Assembly: GCA_040381075.1 (NCBI GenBank)
Contig: JBEIHX010000001.1
Span: 1 to 64,000 of the forward strand
Source: JBEIHX01 sp040381075
Lineage (GTDB): Bacteria > Pseudomonadota > Alphaproteobacteria > Caulobacterales > Aquidulcibacteraceae
Length of the DNA: 64,000 bases
Direction: 5' to 3'
Every line of letters begins with the position of its first letter. Position 1 is the first letter of the stretch. The translations under genes and the position numbers were made by a program. The notes beneath the pieces are model-generated. The model saw nothing but the letters and a program-made list of their open reading frames with translations. It ran no database searches and was not told where the DNA came from. Positions 50,620-59,180 of this stretch are shown here, one piece after another.

Positions 50620-51855
50620 TCATCCACGGCGAGTGAAGCGAACCGGCAGACGGGTAAGGCCGCGCAGCACCATGCTGGGATGGTGCTGCAGGCTGGCGCC
50701 GTCGACGGCCAGTCTGAGGTCATCGGTGCGCTCCACCAGTTCGCGCAGGGCGCAGCGCAATTCCTGACGCGCCAGGAGATGGCCGATGCAATGATGGATG
50801 CCATGACCGAAGGCCATATGGCGGTTGGCGTTGCGTCGGCGGACGTCGAAGCGTTCGCCATCCTCAAACCGCCCTTCATCCCGGTTCGCCGCCGCATAGC
50901 GGATGTTGACCAGAGAGCCCTTGGGGATTGTGACCCCCGCGACGGTGACGTCCTGCGTGGTCATCCGGAACAGGCCCTGCACCGGGCTTTCGCAGCGCAG
51001 CACCTCCTCTGCGAGCCTGATGTAGAGGCTCGGGTCCTGCCGAAGCAGGGCTGTCTGATCGGGGTTTTCACACAGCAGTTTCACGCCCGATGCGATGGCG
51101 TTGGTGGTTGTTTCATTGCCCGCGACGAGAAGTTGGTTGAGGATGGAGAGCAGTTCGCGGGTGTCGAGCGGCGTGTCGTCGTCAAGACGCGCATGCACGA
51201 GGGCGCTCACCATGTCGTCGGAGGGGTTGGCGCGCACCGCCTCGAATTTCGCTGCGAAATAGTGCTGGAACTCAACCATGTCGCGGGCGCAGGCGATGGC
51301 CTGTTCCTTTGAAATCATGCGGCCCAGCGGGGCGACCGAGGAATCGGACCAGCGCTTGAACCTGTCCATGTCCGCGCGCGGCACGCCGAGCTGGTCTGCG
51401 ATCACCATCAGCGGGATCGGCACGGCATAAGCCTTCACGATGTCAGCTTCACCCTGGTCAATAAAGGCGTCGAGGCATTCCCGGCAAATGTCGGCGATGT
51501 AGCGCTCCATGGCGGACACGCGCTCCGGGGTGAAGGCCTTGTCGACCAGGGCGCGGTAGCGCGTGTGGGACGGCGGGTCGTTGGACACAAGGGTATCGAC
51601 AGGTTCACCGAAGCCGTCGCGTGCGTAGATTTCGCTCACTTCCGCGCTCTGGGCGCCCGCGCGGAACCCAAGCTTGGAGGAAAACAAGTCAGGGTGCTGC
51701 AGCGCATATTGCACATCTTCATAGCGCGACAGGAGCCAGAAGCCGGTCTGCGGGACCTGATAGACCGGCGCCTCCTCGCGCAGGGCCTTGTAAAACGGGT
51801 ACGGGCACTCCTGGGTCGCTGGATCAACGAAGTTAAATGCGCTCAGTTTACTCAT
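50620..51855 (-). CDS. cytochrome P450
   Basis: 411 residues. Haem ligand Cys356 lies in FGHGIHHCIG, oxygen-activation helix is LLVAGNETTTNA and ExxR is EEVLRC. The ATG follows GGAGACGG. It is the second P450 of the window and shares several motif contexts with the first (YPFYKALREEAPV, RADMD, LGVPRADMDRF), so they are likely paralogues. Like the first, it has no redox partner beside it. Confidence 0.93.
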   Translation of the reverse strand: MSKLSAFNFVDPATQECPYPFYKALREEAPVYQVPQTGFWLLSRYEDVQYALQHPDLFSSKLGFRAGAQSAEVSEIYARDGFGEPVDTLVSNDPPSHTRYRALVDKAFTPERVSAMERYIADICRECLDAFIDQGEADIVKAYAVPIPLMVIADQLGVPRADMDRFKRWSDSSVAPLGRMISKEQAIACARDMVEFQHYFAAKFEAVRANPSDDMVSALVHARLDDDTPLDTRELLSILNQLLVAGNETTTNAIASGVKLLCENPDQTALLRQDPSLYIRLAEEVLRCESPVQGLFRMTTQDVTVAGVTIPKGSLVNIRYAAANRDEGRFEDGERFDVRRRNANRHMAFGHGIHHCIGHLLARQELRCALRELVERTDDLRLAVDGASLQHHPSMVLRGLTRLPVRFTRRG

Positions 51856-52026
51856 GTCCGTCTCCGGTGCGCCTGAGTGATCGACGGCGCGGCACGTAAG
51901 GATAGGCCGCACAGCGCCGCGGGCGAGGGCGAGGAGCTTGGGCGAGCGCCTGCGCCGGCGGCGGACCCCGCCGGCATGAGCCCACGTGTCGTCCGGCGGC
52001 TCGGCAGCGCGCCGGAGCGCGCTGTC

Positions 52027-52785
52027 TCAGGCCTGGCCGATCTCGGGGATGAGCCCCCGCGCACGGGCAAGCGCCGCGAGGCGATCGACGGCCGCATCGA
52101 GGCGGCCTGCGTCCTCGCCGCGCGCCACGATGGCGGCGCCGTACCCGTCCGGACCGAAGAACGGATAGGAGCCGAAGCTGATATCGGGCATGGCGCTCGC
52201 GATCGTTTCAAGATCGGCGGCGAACTCGCCTTCGCGCAGGCCCCTGGCGCGCACCGAGCGTGACAGCAGGGGCCGTCCGCCCTGCAGCCGCGGCGCCACG
52301 TCCTCGAGCATGGCGCGCATGATCGCCGGCACACCGGCGAGCACGAACACATTGGCGAGTTGGAAGCCGGGCGCGCCGGAGACGGGATTTGCGATCAGGC
52401 TCGCGCCGTCGGGAATGCGCGCCATGCGCCGGCGGGCCGGCGTCAGGTCCGCCGGGTTGTGATAATGCGCCTCGAGGATCGCCAGGGCGTCCGCCCGCTC
52501 GCCGATCGGGACGCCGAACGCCGCGGCGACGGCGTCTGCGGTGATGTCGTCATGGGTCGGGCCGATGCCGCCGGTCGTCAGAACATAGTCGTAGCGCTGC
52601 CTGAGGGCGTTCAGCGCGGCGATGATGTCGGCATCGACATCCGCAACGACGCGGGCTTCGGCCACGATGACGCCGAGCGGCGCCAGAAATCCTGCGATTG
52701 TCGACAGATTGGTGTCGCGCGTGCGCCCGGAGAGGATTTCATCCCCTATGATCAGCACCGCGGCTTTGACGCGGGTTGTGTGCAT
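52027..52785 (-). CDS. competence/damage-inducible CinA N-terminal domain protein (MoaB/MoeA-like fold)
   Basis: 252 residues. AAVLIIGDEILSGRTRDTN at the N-terminus and LTTGGIGPTHDDITADAVA are diagnostic for the molybdopterin-binding-like COG1058 domain of CinA. The C-terminal amidase domain of full CinA is missing, which is usual for this shorter family; function is uncertain (a nucleotide pyrophosphatase role has been described for CinA). The ATG follows AGGAG. A GNAT gene ends 22 bp upstream on the same strand. Confidence 0.88.
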   Translation of the reverse strand: MHTTRVKAAVLIIGDEILSGRTRDTNLSTIAGFLAPLGVIVAEARVVADVDADIIAALNALRQRYDYVLTTGGIGPTHDDITADAVAAAFGVPIGERADALAILEAHYHNPADLTPARRRMARIPDGASLIANPVSGAPGFQLANVFVLAGVPAIMRAMLEDVAPRLQGGRPLLSRSVRARGLREGEFAADLETIASAMPDISFGSYPFFGPDGYGAAIVARGEDAGRLDAAVDRLAALARARGLIPEIGQA

Positions 52786-52807
52786 GCGGCGAACTCCTGC
52801 GCGTGGC

Positions 52808-53524
52808 CTAGGCTGCGGACCAGCCAGCTGTGACGGGGCCCGCGACATCACCGAGGTCGCCGCCGTCGAGCGCGCGCCACAGCAGTCGTCCGGGATCCAC
52901 GGGTCCGGGCAGCAGCAGACGCCCCTCGGGCGCGGGTGTAAAGCCGAGTGGCGCAAAGAATGCGGCCGCGCCAATCAGCACCATAGCGGTCTGCCCATCG
53001 CCGATTGCGGCTTCACAGCACGCCTGCGCAAGCGCCTGGCCCAGACCCTGGCCGCGCAGGGAGTCCTCAACGGCGAAGGGTCCGAAGAATACGGCTTTCC
53101 TCGGGCCGGCCTGGATTGGCCAAACCCTGGCGGCGCCAGCGAGGCGCCCGTTGCGCCAGGCGATGCGGCCGAGCGCGTACAGCGGGGTGTTGTTTTCGCG
53201 CAGTCGTGCGGCTGTCTTGGCGAAACGGCCCGGTCCGAAGGCGCGTGCGAAAAGCGCGTCGACCTCGCCGTCCATCACATCGGAATCGACAGTCAGCGCG
53301 TCGCCCGCCATCAACGCGACGCCTGCCGGCGCCGTGACCCGGGCCAGGTCGCTTATCGGGGCCTGGTCCCTGATCCGGGCATCAGCGTGGGCTCGCCCGC
53401 CTTGCTCCGCCGGCTGGGACGCTTGAGCGTCCTCTGCAGGCGCGGCCTTTCCGGAACCGGGCCCGAAGGAAGCGGCCCGTACGGGCGGTGGAGCCAAAAC
53501 TGGATCGAGGGTGAATTTAGGCAT
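52808..53524 (-). CDS. GNAT-family N-acetyltransferase
   Basis: 238 residues. An N-terminal ~60-residue Pro/Ala-rich leader precedes an acetyltransferase domain: FFGPFAVEDSLRGQGLGQAL carries the acetyl-CoA loop (RGQGLG), followed by GAAAFFAPLGFTPAPEG, the typical YY-like end of GNAT proteins acting on small molecules. Substrate unknown. The leader looks unfolded, so the true start may be internal at the Met of ALMAGDALTV. Confidence 0.8.
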   Translation of the reverse strand: MPKFTLDPVLAPPPVRAASFGPGSGKAAPAEDAQASQPAEQGGRAHADARIRDQAPISDLARVTAPAGVALMAGDALTVDSDVMDGEVDALFARAFGPGRFAKTAARLRENNTPLYALGRIAWRNGRLAGAARVWPIQAGPRKAVFFGPFAVEDSLRGQGLGQALAQACCEAAIGDGQTAMVLIGAAAFFAPLGFTPAPEGRLLLPGPVDPGRLLWRALDGGDLGDVAGPVTAGWSAA

Positions 53525-53873
53525 CGCGGGTGTCCGGTCGGTGAATGAGACGGCCCGCAGCGCTGAAGGGCTAGGGGCGAACGATTGGGCGACGGCCTCG
53601 TCGCTCTGTGCTCACCGCGGCGCGCATGGTTCATCCCGACACTGACGCCGGCGCATGCGCGCCGGCTGGATTGCGGTGGTAGGAGCGGCGCGGGTCTGCG
53701 TCAAGCAGCAGCGAACACCGGACATGGGCTGCCTCATTGTCGGCGCGCGCTGCGCGCTGACTGACCCGCCCGGGGCGGCGCGCCGCTTCGACGTCCGGGT
53801 TCGTCTGGCGGCGTCGGGATTTGGCGCAGGCGCAGGCGTCTGCTAGCGTTGGGTCGGTGTCAGGGAGGTCGTG
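53525..53873. other. intergenic region without a recognisable gene
   Basis: 349 bp between the divergent GNAT and DUF1499 genes. It should contain both promoters. I see no hairpin, repeat or small gene worth calling. Confidence 0.5.
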
Positions 53874-54683
53874 ATGGCGGGTATTCGGCGTTTCTTCGTG
53901 GGATTGGCGCTGGCCGCGGCCATCGGGGTGGTGATCTACTTTCTGACGGCTGCGCTTGGGGTGAAATTCGGACTGCTGGATTGGCGCATCGGGTTTGGAT
54001 TGATGGTGTTCCAGCTTGGACCATTGGTTCTCGGCGGGGCCTGCCTGATCGCACTGGTCGCAACCATTCTCGCCTTTGTGGCGCGCCCTGCGGGCGGACG
54101 GATCGCGGCTTTGGCGGCGTTGGCCCTGCCGCTTGCGCTGATCGGCTGGTTTGCGACGCTGGCGAGCACAGGCATGCGCGTGCCGCCGATCCATGATGTG
54201 ACCACCAATCTTGTCGATCCGCCGCAGTTCTCCGCTGCTGTTGTGCAGGCCCGCGCCACTGTTCCAGGCGTCAATCCTCTCGATGCAACCATGGTCCCGG
54301 AGGCTGTGAAGGCCCGCTTTCCAGCCGCGGCGGGACGACCAGTCGCGGATCTGCAGCGCGAGGCCTATCCCCAGATCGTTCCTGTCAGCCTGTCTGCGGC
54401 GCCGGACGCCGCCTTCACCGCGGCGCTCGCAATCGTTACGGCAAAGGGCTGGACGGTGGTCACCCAGGATGCGCCGGGCGGCGTGATCGAAGCGACCGCT
54501 GAGAGTTTCTGGTTCGGTTTCAAGGACGACGTCGCGGTCCGCATCAGGCCTTCATCCGCCGGAGGATCGATCGTGGATATCCGCTCGGTGTCGCGGGTTG
54601 GCCTGTCGGATCTCGGCGCCAATGCGAAACGCATCGAAGCATTCGCTGCTGCGCTCAAGGCGCGCGCGTCCGGCCAGTCGTGA
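53874..54683 (+). CDS. DUF1499 domain-containing membrane protein
   Basis: 269 residues. Three hydrophobic segments (~7-28, ~40-68, ~75-97) precede a soluble DUF1499 domain with IHDVTTNLVDPPQFSA and the later GGVIEATAESFWFGFKDDVA, VRIRP and IVDIRSVSRVGLSDLGANA. The ATG follows GGGAGG; a GTG three bases earlier is weaker. The function of DUF1499 is unknown; a role near the cell envelope is inferred from the membrane segments. Confidence 0.9.
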   Translation: MAGIRRFFVGLALAAAIGVVIYFLTAALGVKFGLLDWRIGFGLMVFQLGPLVLGGACLIALVATILAFVARPAGGRIAALAALALPLALIGWFATLASTGMRVPPIHDVTTNLVDPPQFSAAVVQARATVPGVNPLDATMVPEAVKARFPAAAGRPVADLQREAYPQIVPVSLSAAPDAAFTAALAIVTAKGWTVVTQDAPGGVIEATAESFWFGFKDDVAVRIRPSSAGGSIVDIRSVSRVGLSDLGANAKRIEAFAAALKARASGQS

Positions 54684-54712
54684 AGCCGCGAACCAATCGT
54701 AGGTTCGACAGT

Positions 54713-54750
54713 CCTGATCCCAACTGATGCCCCTGATCCCAACGGATGCC
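54713..54750. repeat. direct repeat, 19 bp x 2
   Basis: CCTGATCCCAACTGATGCC is followed directly by CCTGATCCCAACGGATGCC, 30 bp after the DUF1499 stop. Confidence 0.85.
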
Positions 54751-55463
54751 GGGTTGCGGTCGCCTCCTGCGCTCGCGCCAGCTGCTTCGTCAGATCGCAT
54801 TGCTCAGGGGGGATGCGTGCCGAGTGCGGTGCTGACATTTGATGGCGTCTACGAGGTGGACCCGTTTGTCGCCGCTGAAGTCCTGAACTGACTGGGATGC
54901 AGGGGACGGGCGGCGCAGATCACGGCGCCTTCCGCAGGCGTCATGATTGATGAATGGCCTGCTGGTCCATCGTTAGGAGCCTCTTGAGTTTGCATCTGAA
55001 GCTGATGCTGTCATCACCGGCAGCGGGGTCAGAAAAAGACAGCTTGCTGAAGAGCCCGACCTTGCGTCGAAAATTGTGCGTGAGCCGACGAGGCAGCTCG
55101 TTGGATGTCAGTGCTCAGGCGCTTTGGCGTTGGCGAAGCAGGGCCGGCCTCGCGGCCTGCCCTGCCTGGACGGATGGGATGACGAGGCTGCGGGTCATTG
55201 ATGCGGGTGTTGACATGCTGGATGCGTCCCTCGTTGCTCACGCCAACGTGGCGACGTTGGCAGGCTGCCTGGGGCCCCAATATCTCGCGGCGTGGATGAT
55301 CGTGCAGGCGGGTTTCACAAAAGCCGCTGCAGACGCGCTGCACTCTGTGGCGCCCGTTGGTGAGAAGGCGCGTCAAGTCGCTCACGCTCGATCAGTCGTC
55401 GCGCCGTATCTCGCCGGTGACGGCGCGGCCCAGGGCGCGTTCTGCACCAATCACAGACGCGTG

Positions 55464-55553
55464 GGCCACAGTTGAAGGCCAGATTTGAGCCCCAAATTGG
55501 CGGCCCGATCGGACGCCCGGATGGGAGGCCCAGACGGGAGAGGCGATCACTGG
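55464..55553. repeat. degenerate tandem array, 12-13-bp unit x ~7
   Basis: Diverged units such as GGCCAGATTTGAG, GCCCGATCGGAC, GCCCGGATGGGAG and GCCCAGACGGGAG in succession. The period is visible but single units differ at several positions. Confidence 0.5.
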
Positions 55554-55677
55554 GCGCAACCTTTCGCGGGGAACTGGTGGCTGACCACCCGTGGGTCGAC
55601 GGTGTTGGTCTGGCGTGACAGAAAGTCGCAGCCGATCCCGCCACGCGATGCGCCCTGCGCCGGAGGGCGGCCTGCGG

Positions 55678-56511
55678 CTAGAACTTGATCGGATCGCCTT
55701 CCAAGCCCGGCAGCTTCAGCACAATCAGCAGGTCGCGCAGTTCCTGGCGCGCCGCTACGTGGCTCATGGTGAATGCGACGGACGCGCCGTCCTCGGCCAG
55801 ATCAAGCAGCGTCAGCCCCATCGGAAACAACTCGCGGTAAATGACCCGTTCCGAAAGACCCGGGGCCAGCCGGAAGCCAATGCGGTTGGAGAGATTGCGC
55901 AGGGCGTCGCCGACACGTTGCTTGTTGCGCGCGTCAAGGGGCGACATGCGGTTGCGCATCACCACCCAGTCCATGGGCTGGCGCGAGACGGCGGCCTTTC
56001 GCTTGCGGCACTCCCACACCATTTCCGAGTAGTAGGATGGACGCAGCACCTCGAGTTTGACCGGGTCCACATCGCCGAGGAGATCGAAGTCAACGAAGCT
56101 GTCGTTCAGCGGCGTGATCAGGGTGTCGGCGGCGGCGTGGGCGCGCCGTGACAGCACGCTGTCGCCGCCGGGCGCGTCGACCAGCACGAAGTCGCATTGG
56201 CGGCGCAGATCCTCCAGGGCCGCGTCGAACCGGGCATTCTCTTCAATCCCGGCCTTGTCGAGGTCACGCTGGGTTGACGCCTCAATCTGGACAGCCATGG
56301 GGACCGGCAGGGCTGAGCCGGACTGCTCGCGCCAGCGGCGACGGTTCTCGAGATACCGGGTGCAGGTGCGCTGGCGCAGGTCGAGATCGATGACGCCCAC
56401 CGATCGGCCCATGCGCATGAGGGCCACCGAAAGGTGGATCGCGACCGTACTCTTGCCGGCTCCGCCCTTCTCGTTGCCGGTGACAATGGTATAGCCGCCG
56501 CGATCGGTCAT
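55678..56511 (-). CDS. mipZ: division-plane positioning ATPase MipZ
   Basis: 277 residues, the MipZ length. Deviant Walker A NEKGGAGKST (Lys15, Lys20), IDLDLRQRTCTRYLENRRRW after it, then FVLVDAPGGDSVLSRRAHA and DTLITPLNDSFVDFDLLG, all hallmarks of MipZ rather than Soj/ParA. It forms bipolar gradients from ParB-bound origins and inhibits FtsZ polymerisation, setting midcell division. The frame extends upstream to 57039, antisense to panC, without meaning. It is divergent from panC with 48 bp between starts. Confidence 0.93.
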   Translation of the reverse strand: MTDRGGYTIVTGNEKGGAGKSTVAIHLSVALMRMGRSVGVIDLDLRQRTCTRYLENRRRWREQSGSALPVPMAVQIEASTQRDLDKAGIEENARFDAALEDLRRQCDFVLVDAPGGDSVLSRRAHAAADTLITPLNDSFVDFDLLGDVDPVKLEVLRPSYYSEMVWECRKRKAAVSRQPMDWVVMRNRMSPLDARNKQRVGDALRNLSNRIGFRLAPGLSERVIYRELFPMGLTLLDLAEDGASVAFTMSHVAARQELRDLLIVLKLPGLEGDPIKF

Positions 56512-56559
56512 GGCCGAATCGAAACCTCTCTCACTGCTACCTGAATGAGGGCATGCACT

Positions 56560-57465
56560 ATGTCGGTCAATACGATGCCGCCCATGGTTGTCCGTGACGT
56601 CGCCGCACTGCGCGCGCGCACTGCGGCGTGGCGCGCACGCGGCGACACGATTGGCTTTGTTCCAACCATGGGCGCCTTGCACGATGGCCATCTCTCGCTG
56701 CTTGATCTGGCGCGCGCCAGGACTGCCCGGACGGTGGCCTCGATCTTCGTCAATCCCCGGCAGTTCGCCGCACATGAGGATCTTGGCTCCTATCCCCGCG
56801 GCGAGGATCAGGATGTTGCGATGCTCGCCGCGCGCGGTTGCGACCTTGTCTTTGCGCCGGGAGTGGATGAGATGTACCCGGAGGGTTTCTCCACGGTGGT
56901 GTCGGTGGCTGGCGTCTCGGCTCCGCTTGAGGGCGAAGCGCGGCCGCACTTCTTCGCCGGGGTGGCGACGGTCGTGGCCAAGCTGCTGATGCAGGTTCAG
57001 CCGGACGTCGCCGTGTTCGGGGAAAAGGACTATCAGCAATTGCTTGTGATCCGCCGTCTGGCCCGCGACCTCGATCTGCCAGTCGAGATCCTGGGCGGTC
57101 CTACGGTGCGCGAACCGGACGGGCTCGCGATGTCCTCGCGCAACCGCTATCTGACGCCTGGCGAGCGCTCACGCGCAGCGATGCTGCCCGGCGTGCTTGC
57201 GGCCTGTGTCGAGGCCTTGGAGGCGGGCGGGCGGGCTGACATCACGCTGGATGCGGCGCGCTCGGCTCTCGCCGGGGCCGGTTTTGATCCGATCGATTAC
57301 GTGAGCGTTCATGATGCTGAAACTCTGGCGCCCCTGGGCCCTGGTCCGATCGACCGGCCCGCGCGCGTGATGGCTGCGGCGCGTCTCGGACGCACGCGGC
57401 TTATCGACAATTGGCCGGCCCGCCCGCCTGGTCCGCCCGGTGCGCGCGTCGACGGCGCTGGCTAG
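56560..57465 (+). CDS. panC: pantothenate synthetase
   Basis: 301 residues. Joins pantoate and beta-alanine with ATP. PTMGALHDGHLSLLDLAR (HxGH motif), SIFVNPRQF, FFAGVATVVAKL, FGEKDYQQL and the KMSKS-like MSSRNRYL are all present. ATG at 56560 follows TGAGGG. Neither panB nor panD is adjacent. Its TAG stop shares bases with the stop of the convergent gene. Confidence 0.96.
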   Translation: MSVNTMPPMVVRDVAALRARTAAWRARGDTIGFVPTMGALHDGHLSLLDLARARTARTVASIFVNPRQFAAHEDLGSYPRGEDQDVAMLAARGCDLVFAPGVDEMYPEGFSTVVSVAGVSAPLEGEARPHFFAGVATVVAKLLMQVQPDVAVFGEKDYQQLLVIRRLARDLDLPVEILGGPTVREPDGLAMSSRNRYLTPGERSRAAMLPGVLAACVEALEAGGRADITLDAARSALAGAGFDPIDYVSVHDAETLAPLGPGPIDRPARVMAAARLGRTRLIDNWPARPPGPPGARVDGAG

Positions 57466-58352
57466 GCGCCGAGGATCCAGCCCTCCTCGGCCTCCACTGT
57501 GTCAGCGAAGTCGGGTCGGATCCGGGGGCCGAAGGCGGCGGCGAGGCGGCCTTCGGCGTCCAGCCGGGCGACATGCTCCGCCATGGCGCGCACCTGGGCG
57601 GCGTCCTTGACTTCGCCTGGGCCCGGCTTGCCGGCGACGAGCGAGGGGTAGACCTCCGCCATCACCACCTGGACTCCATCCAGGTCTTCGCGCGACAGCG
57701 CCCGCCATCCGGTTTCGAACGGCCAGAGTCGCGCAGCATCGCCACGGGCTGCCCGCAGGCGCGCGACCATCGGAATGCCCACCAGCGACTGGCCGCCGAC
57801 CGCGCCTGCGCCATAGAGTTTCCAGATCGCCTGGGCGCCCTTGGCTGCAAGGTCAGCATGACGATGTTCGGGCGGGTCGTGCGGACCGTGGGGGCGCGCC
57901 TTAGTGGAAGACAAAGTCGTGAGGACGTCCTTGGGCGGACAGCCCCAGAAGGGAAACGCCTCGCCCGACATCAGACGGTTGATCTTGGCCGCGACCTGAA
58001 AGCGGTTGTTGGCGTTGTCTGGCCGATCTTTGATCTCTGCCGACAGGAAGTCGAACATGGCCCGCCAGGCCGGAGCCCCTTTCAACTTCAGGCGGGATGC
58101 AGTTCCGCGCGGAAAGCCCAGCGAAAAATCAAAGCCGATGAACACCCGGTCGCCGCGCTTGGCCAGCTCGGCGAGCGCGGCGTCGATGATCTGTTCAGCC
58201 TGCGCCCGCGTGGCCGGATTATCCAGTTTCGGCTCAAGCGCGAAGCGCACGTTTTTTTTCAGCGTGCAGATCCAGACGGAATTGGCGCCCGTCGCGGGCT
58301 TAGCGCCCGAGTGCCAATCCACCACGACATAGGCGTCGAACAGCTTGGTCAT
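57462..58352 (-). CDS. conserved hypothetical protein
   Basis: 296 residues. Starts DAYVVVDWHSGAKPATG, then DRVFIGFDFSLGFPRG and later AEVYPSL, a set of acidic motifs that resembles an RNase H-like or DUF429-type nuclease fold, but the match is only an impression. Homologues in this group of bacteria have been labelled with cobalamin or molybdopterin terms, which I do not consider supported. A run of eight A residues (58252-58259 on the plus strand as T) lies in codons 31-34. It is the last gene of a four-gene minus-strand operon. Confidence 0.75.
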   Translation of the reverse strand: MTKLFDAYVVVDWHSGAKPATGANSVWICTLKKNVRFALEPKLDNPATRAQAEQIIDAALAELAKRGDRVFIGFDFSLGFPRGTASRLKLKGAPAWRAMFDFLSAEIKDRPDNANNRFQVAAKINRLMSGEAFPFWGCPPKDVLTTLSSTKARPHGPHDPPEHRHADLAAKGAQAIWKLYGAGAVGGQSLVGIPMVARLRAARGDAARLWPFETGWRALSREDLDGVQVVMAEVYPSLVAGKPGPGEVKDAAQVRAMAEHVARLDAEGRLAAAFGPRIRPDFADTVEAEEGWILGA

Positions 58353-58371
58353 ACATCATCCGTAAGGAAAT

Positions 58372-58803
58372 CTAGCTCTTGGGCCAGAGAATGAGCTGGG
58401 TGCAGCGGAACAGGGCGATCACCGCATCGTCGTCTTCGCGGCGGACGCGTGCATCCCAGACCTGCGTGGTGCGGCCGAGATGCATTGGTTCTGCGATCGC
58501 ACGCACGCCGCCGGAGCGCGCGGTGGCGAGAAAATTCGACTTAAGCTCCACCGTTGTGAAGCCGATCGCCCCATTGGGCAGGTTCGCGCCGGCGGCGTAA
58601 CCGCACAGGGTGTCGGCGAGCGCGACAACGCTTGCGGCATGCAGATATCCATTCGGTGCAAGATGACGTTTACTCACCTCAAACCGGCACTCGAAGCGGT
58701 CATCCGCGGCCGCCACAAGTTCAAGGCCGAGCAGTCCCGGCAGCTTGCCTTCGCCCATGGCCTGGAACTGGCGAACGGTGATGGTTGCAGTCTCGTCAGC
58801 CAT
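58372..58803 (-). CDS. PaaI-family thioesterase (hot-dog fold)
   Basis: 143 residues. NGYLHAASVVALADTLCGYA and GFTTVELKSNFLATARSG match the hot-dog helix and strand of PaaI/YbgC-type thioesterases, which hydrolyse aryl- or acyl-CoA. The N in NGYLH replaces the more usual HGG, and the Asp/Glu catalytic position is ADT. It starts 6 bp after the stop of the monooxygenase gene and ends 19 bp before the conserved hypothetical gene, so all are one operon. Confidence 0.88.
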   Translation of the reverse strand: MADETATITVRQFQAMGEGKLPGLLGLELVAAADDRFECRFEVSKRHLAPNGYLHAASVVALADTLCGYAAGANLPNGAIGFTTVELKSNFLATARSGGVRAIAEPMHLGRTTQVWDARVRREDDDAVIALFRCTQLILWPKS

Positions 58804-58809
58804 GCCCCG

Positions 58810-59163
58810 TCACCGCTGCGCAGCCGTTCGGAACTCAGCGCTGGCGACGCCATCAGCCCCATAGACAGGTTCCGCGGCATCAACCCGGTACTTGCGCGTG
58901 TCAGCCGCCCTGATGCCGAAGCCCCGCATGTGACCGAGCATGCCGAAGTAAGCAGGCCCCTTGAGGTGACGGGCCAGATCGTCCTGGTCGTCCCACTCCT
59001 CGAAGACGTGGATCCGGTTCGCGTCGAACGGATCGGCCGTCCAGGCGTAATGCCGGCATCCGGGCTGGGCCAGTGCGGCGTCGATGTGGGCGCGCGCGCC
59101 CGCAAGGGCGCCTTCGCGCTGTCCAGGCTCAAGGTCGATTTCTCCAGCGATGACGACGCGCAT
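58810..59163 (-). CDS. antibiotic biosynthesis monooxygenase (ABM)-domain protein
   Basis: 117 residues of ferredoxin-like fold. RVVIAGEIDLEPGQREGALA, AWTADPFDANRIHVFEEWDD and DDLARHLKGPAYF are typical of the ABM/YgiN family, whose members oxidise quinols or bind small aromatics. The ATG follows GGAGGAAG. Operon partner of a quinone-reductase-like MDR enzyme 17 bp upstream, a pairing that would fit a quinol/quinone substrate. Confidence 0.88.
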   Translation of the reverse strand: MRVVIAGEIDLEPGQREGALAGARAHIDAALAQPGCRHYAWTADPFDANRIHVFEEWDDQDDLARHLKGPAYFGMLGHMRGFGIRAADTRKYRVDAAEPVYGADGVASAEFRTAAQR

Positions 59164-59180
59164 TGTTCTTCCTCCGCGGC

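Larger units (their letters stand above)
54684..55677. other. gene-empty 1-kb region with degenerate repeats
   Basis: The longest stretch of the window without a supportable gene. Long open frames exist on both strands, but their translations are compositionally odd and resemble no family. It contains the repeats at 54713-54750 and 55464-55553. It may be the remnant of a decayed gene. Confidence 0.5.

Noticed and set aside
54954..55475. 173-codon plus-strand frame and a 118-codon minus-strand frame as genes or a transposase remnant
   Set aside because: Neither translation shows a family motif or catalytic triad, and no terminal inverted repeats were found.
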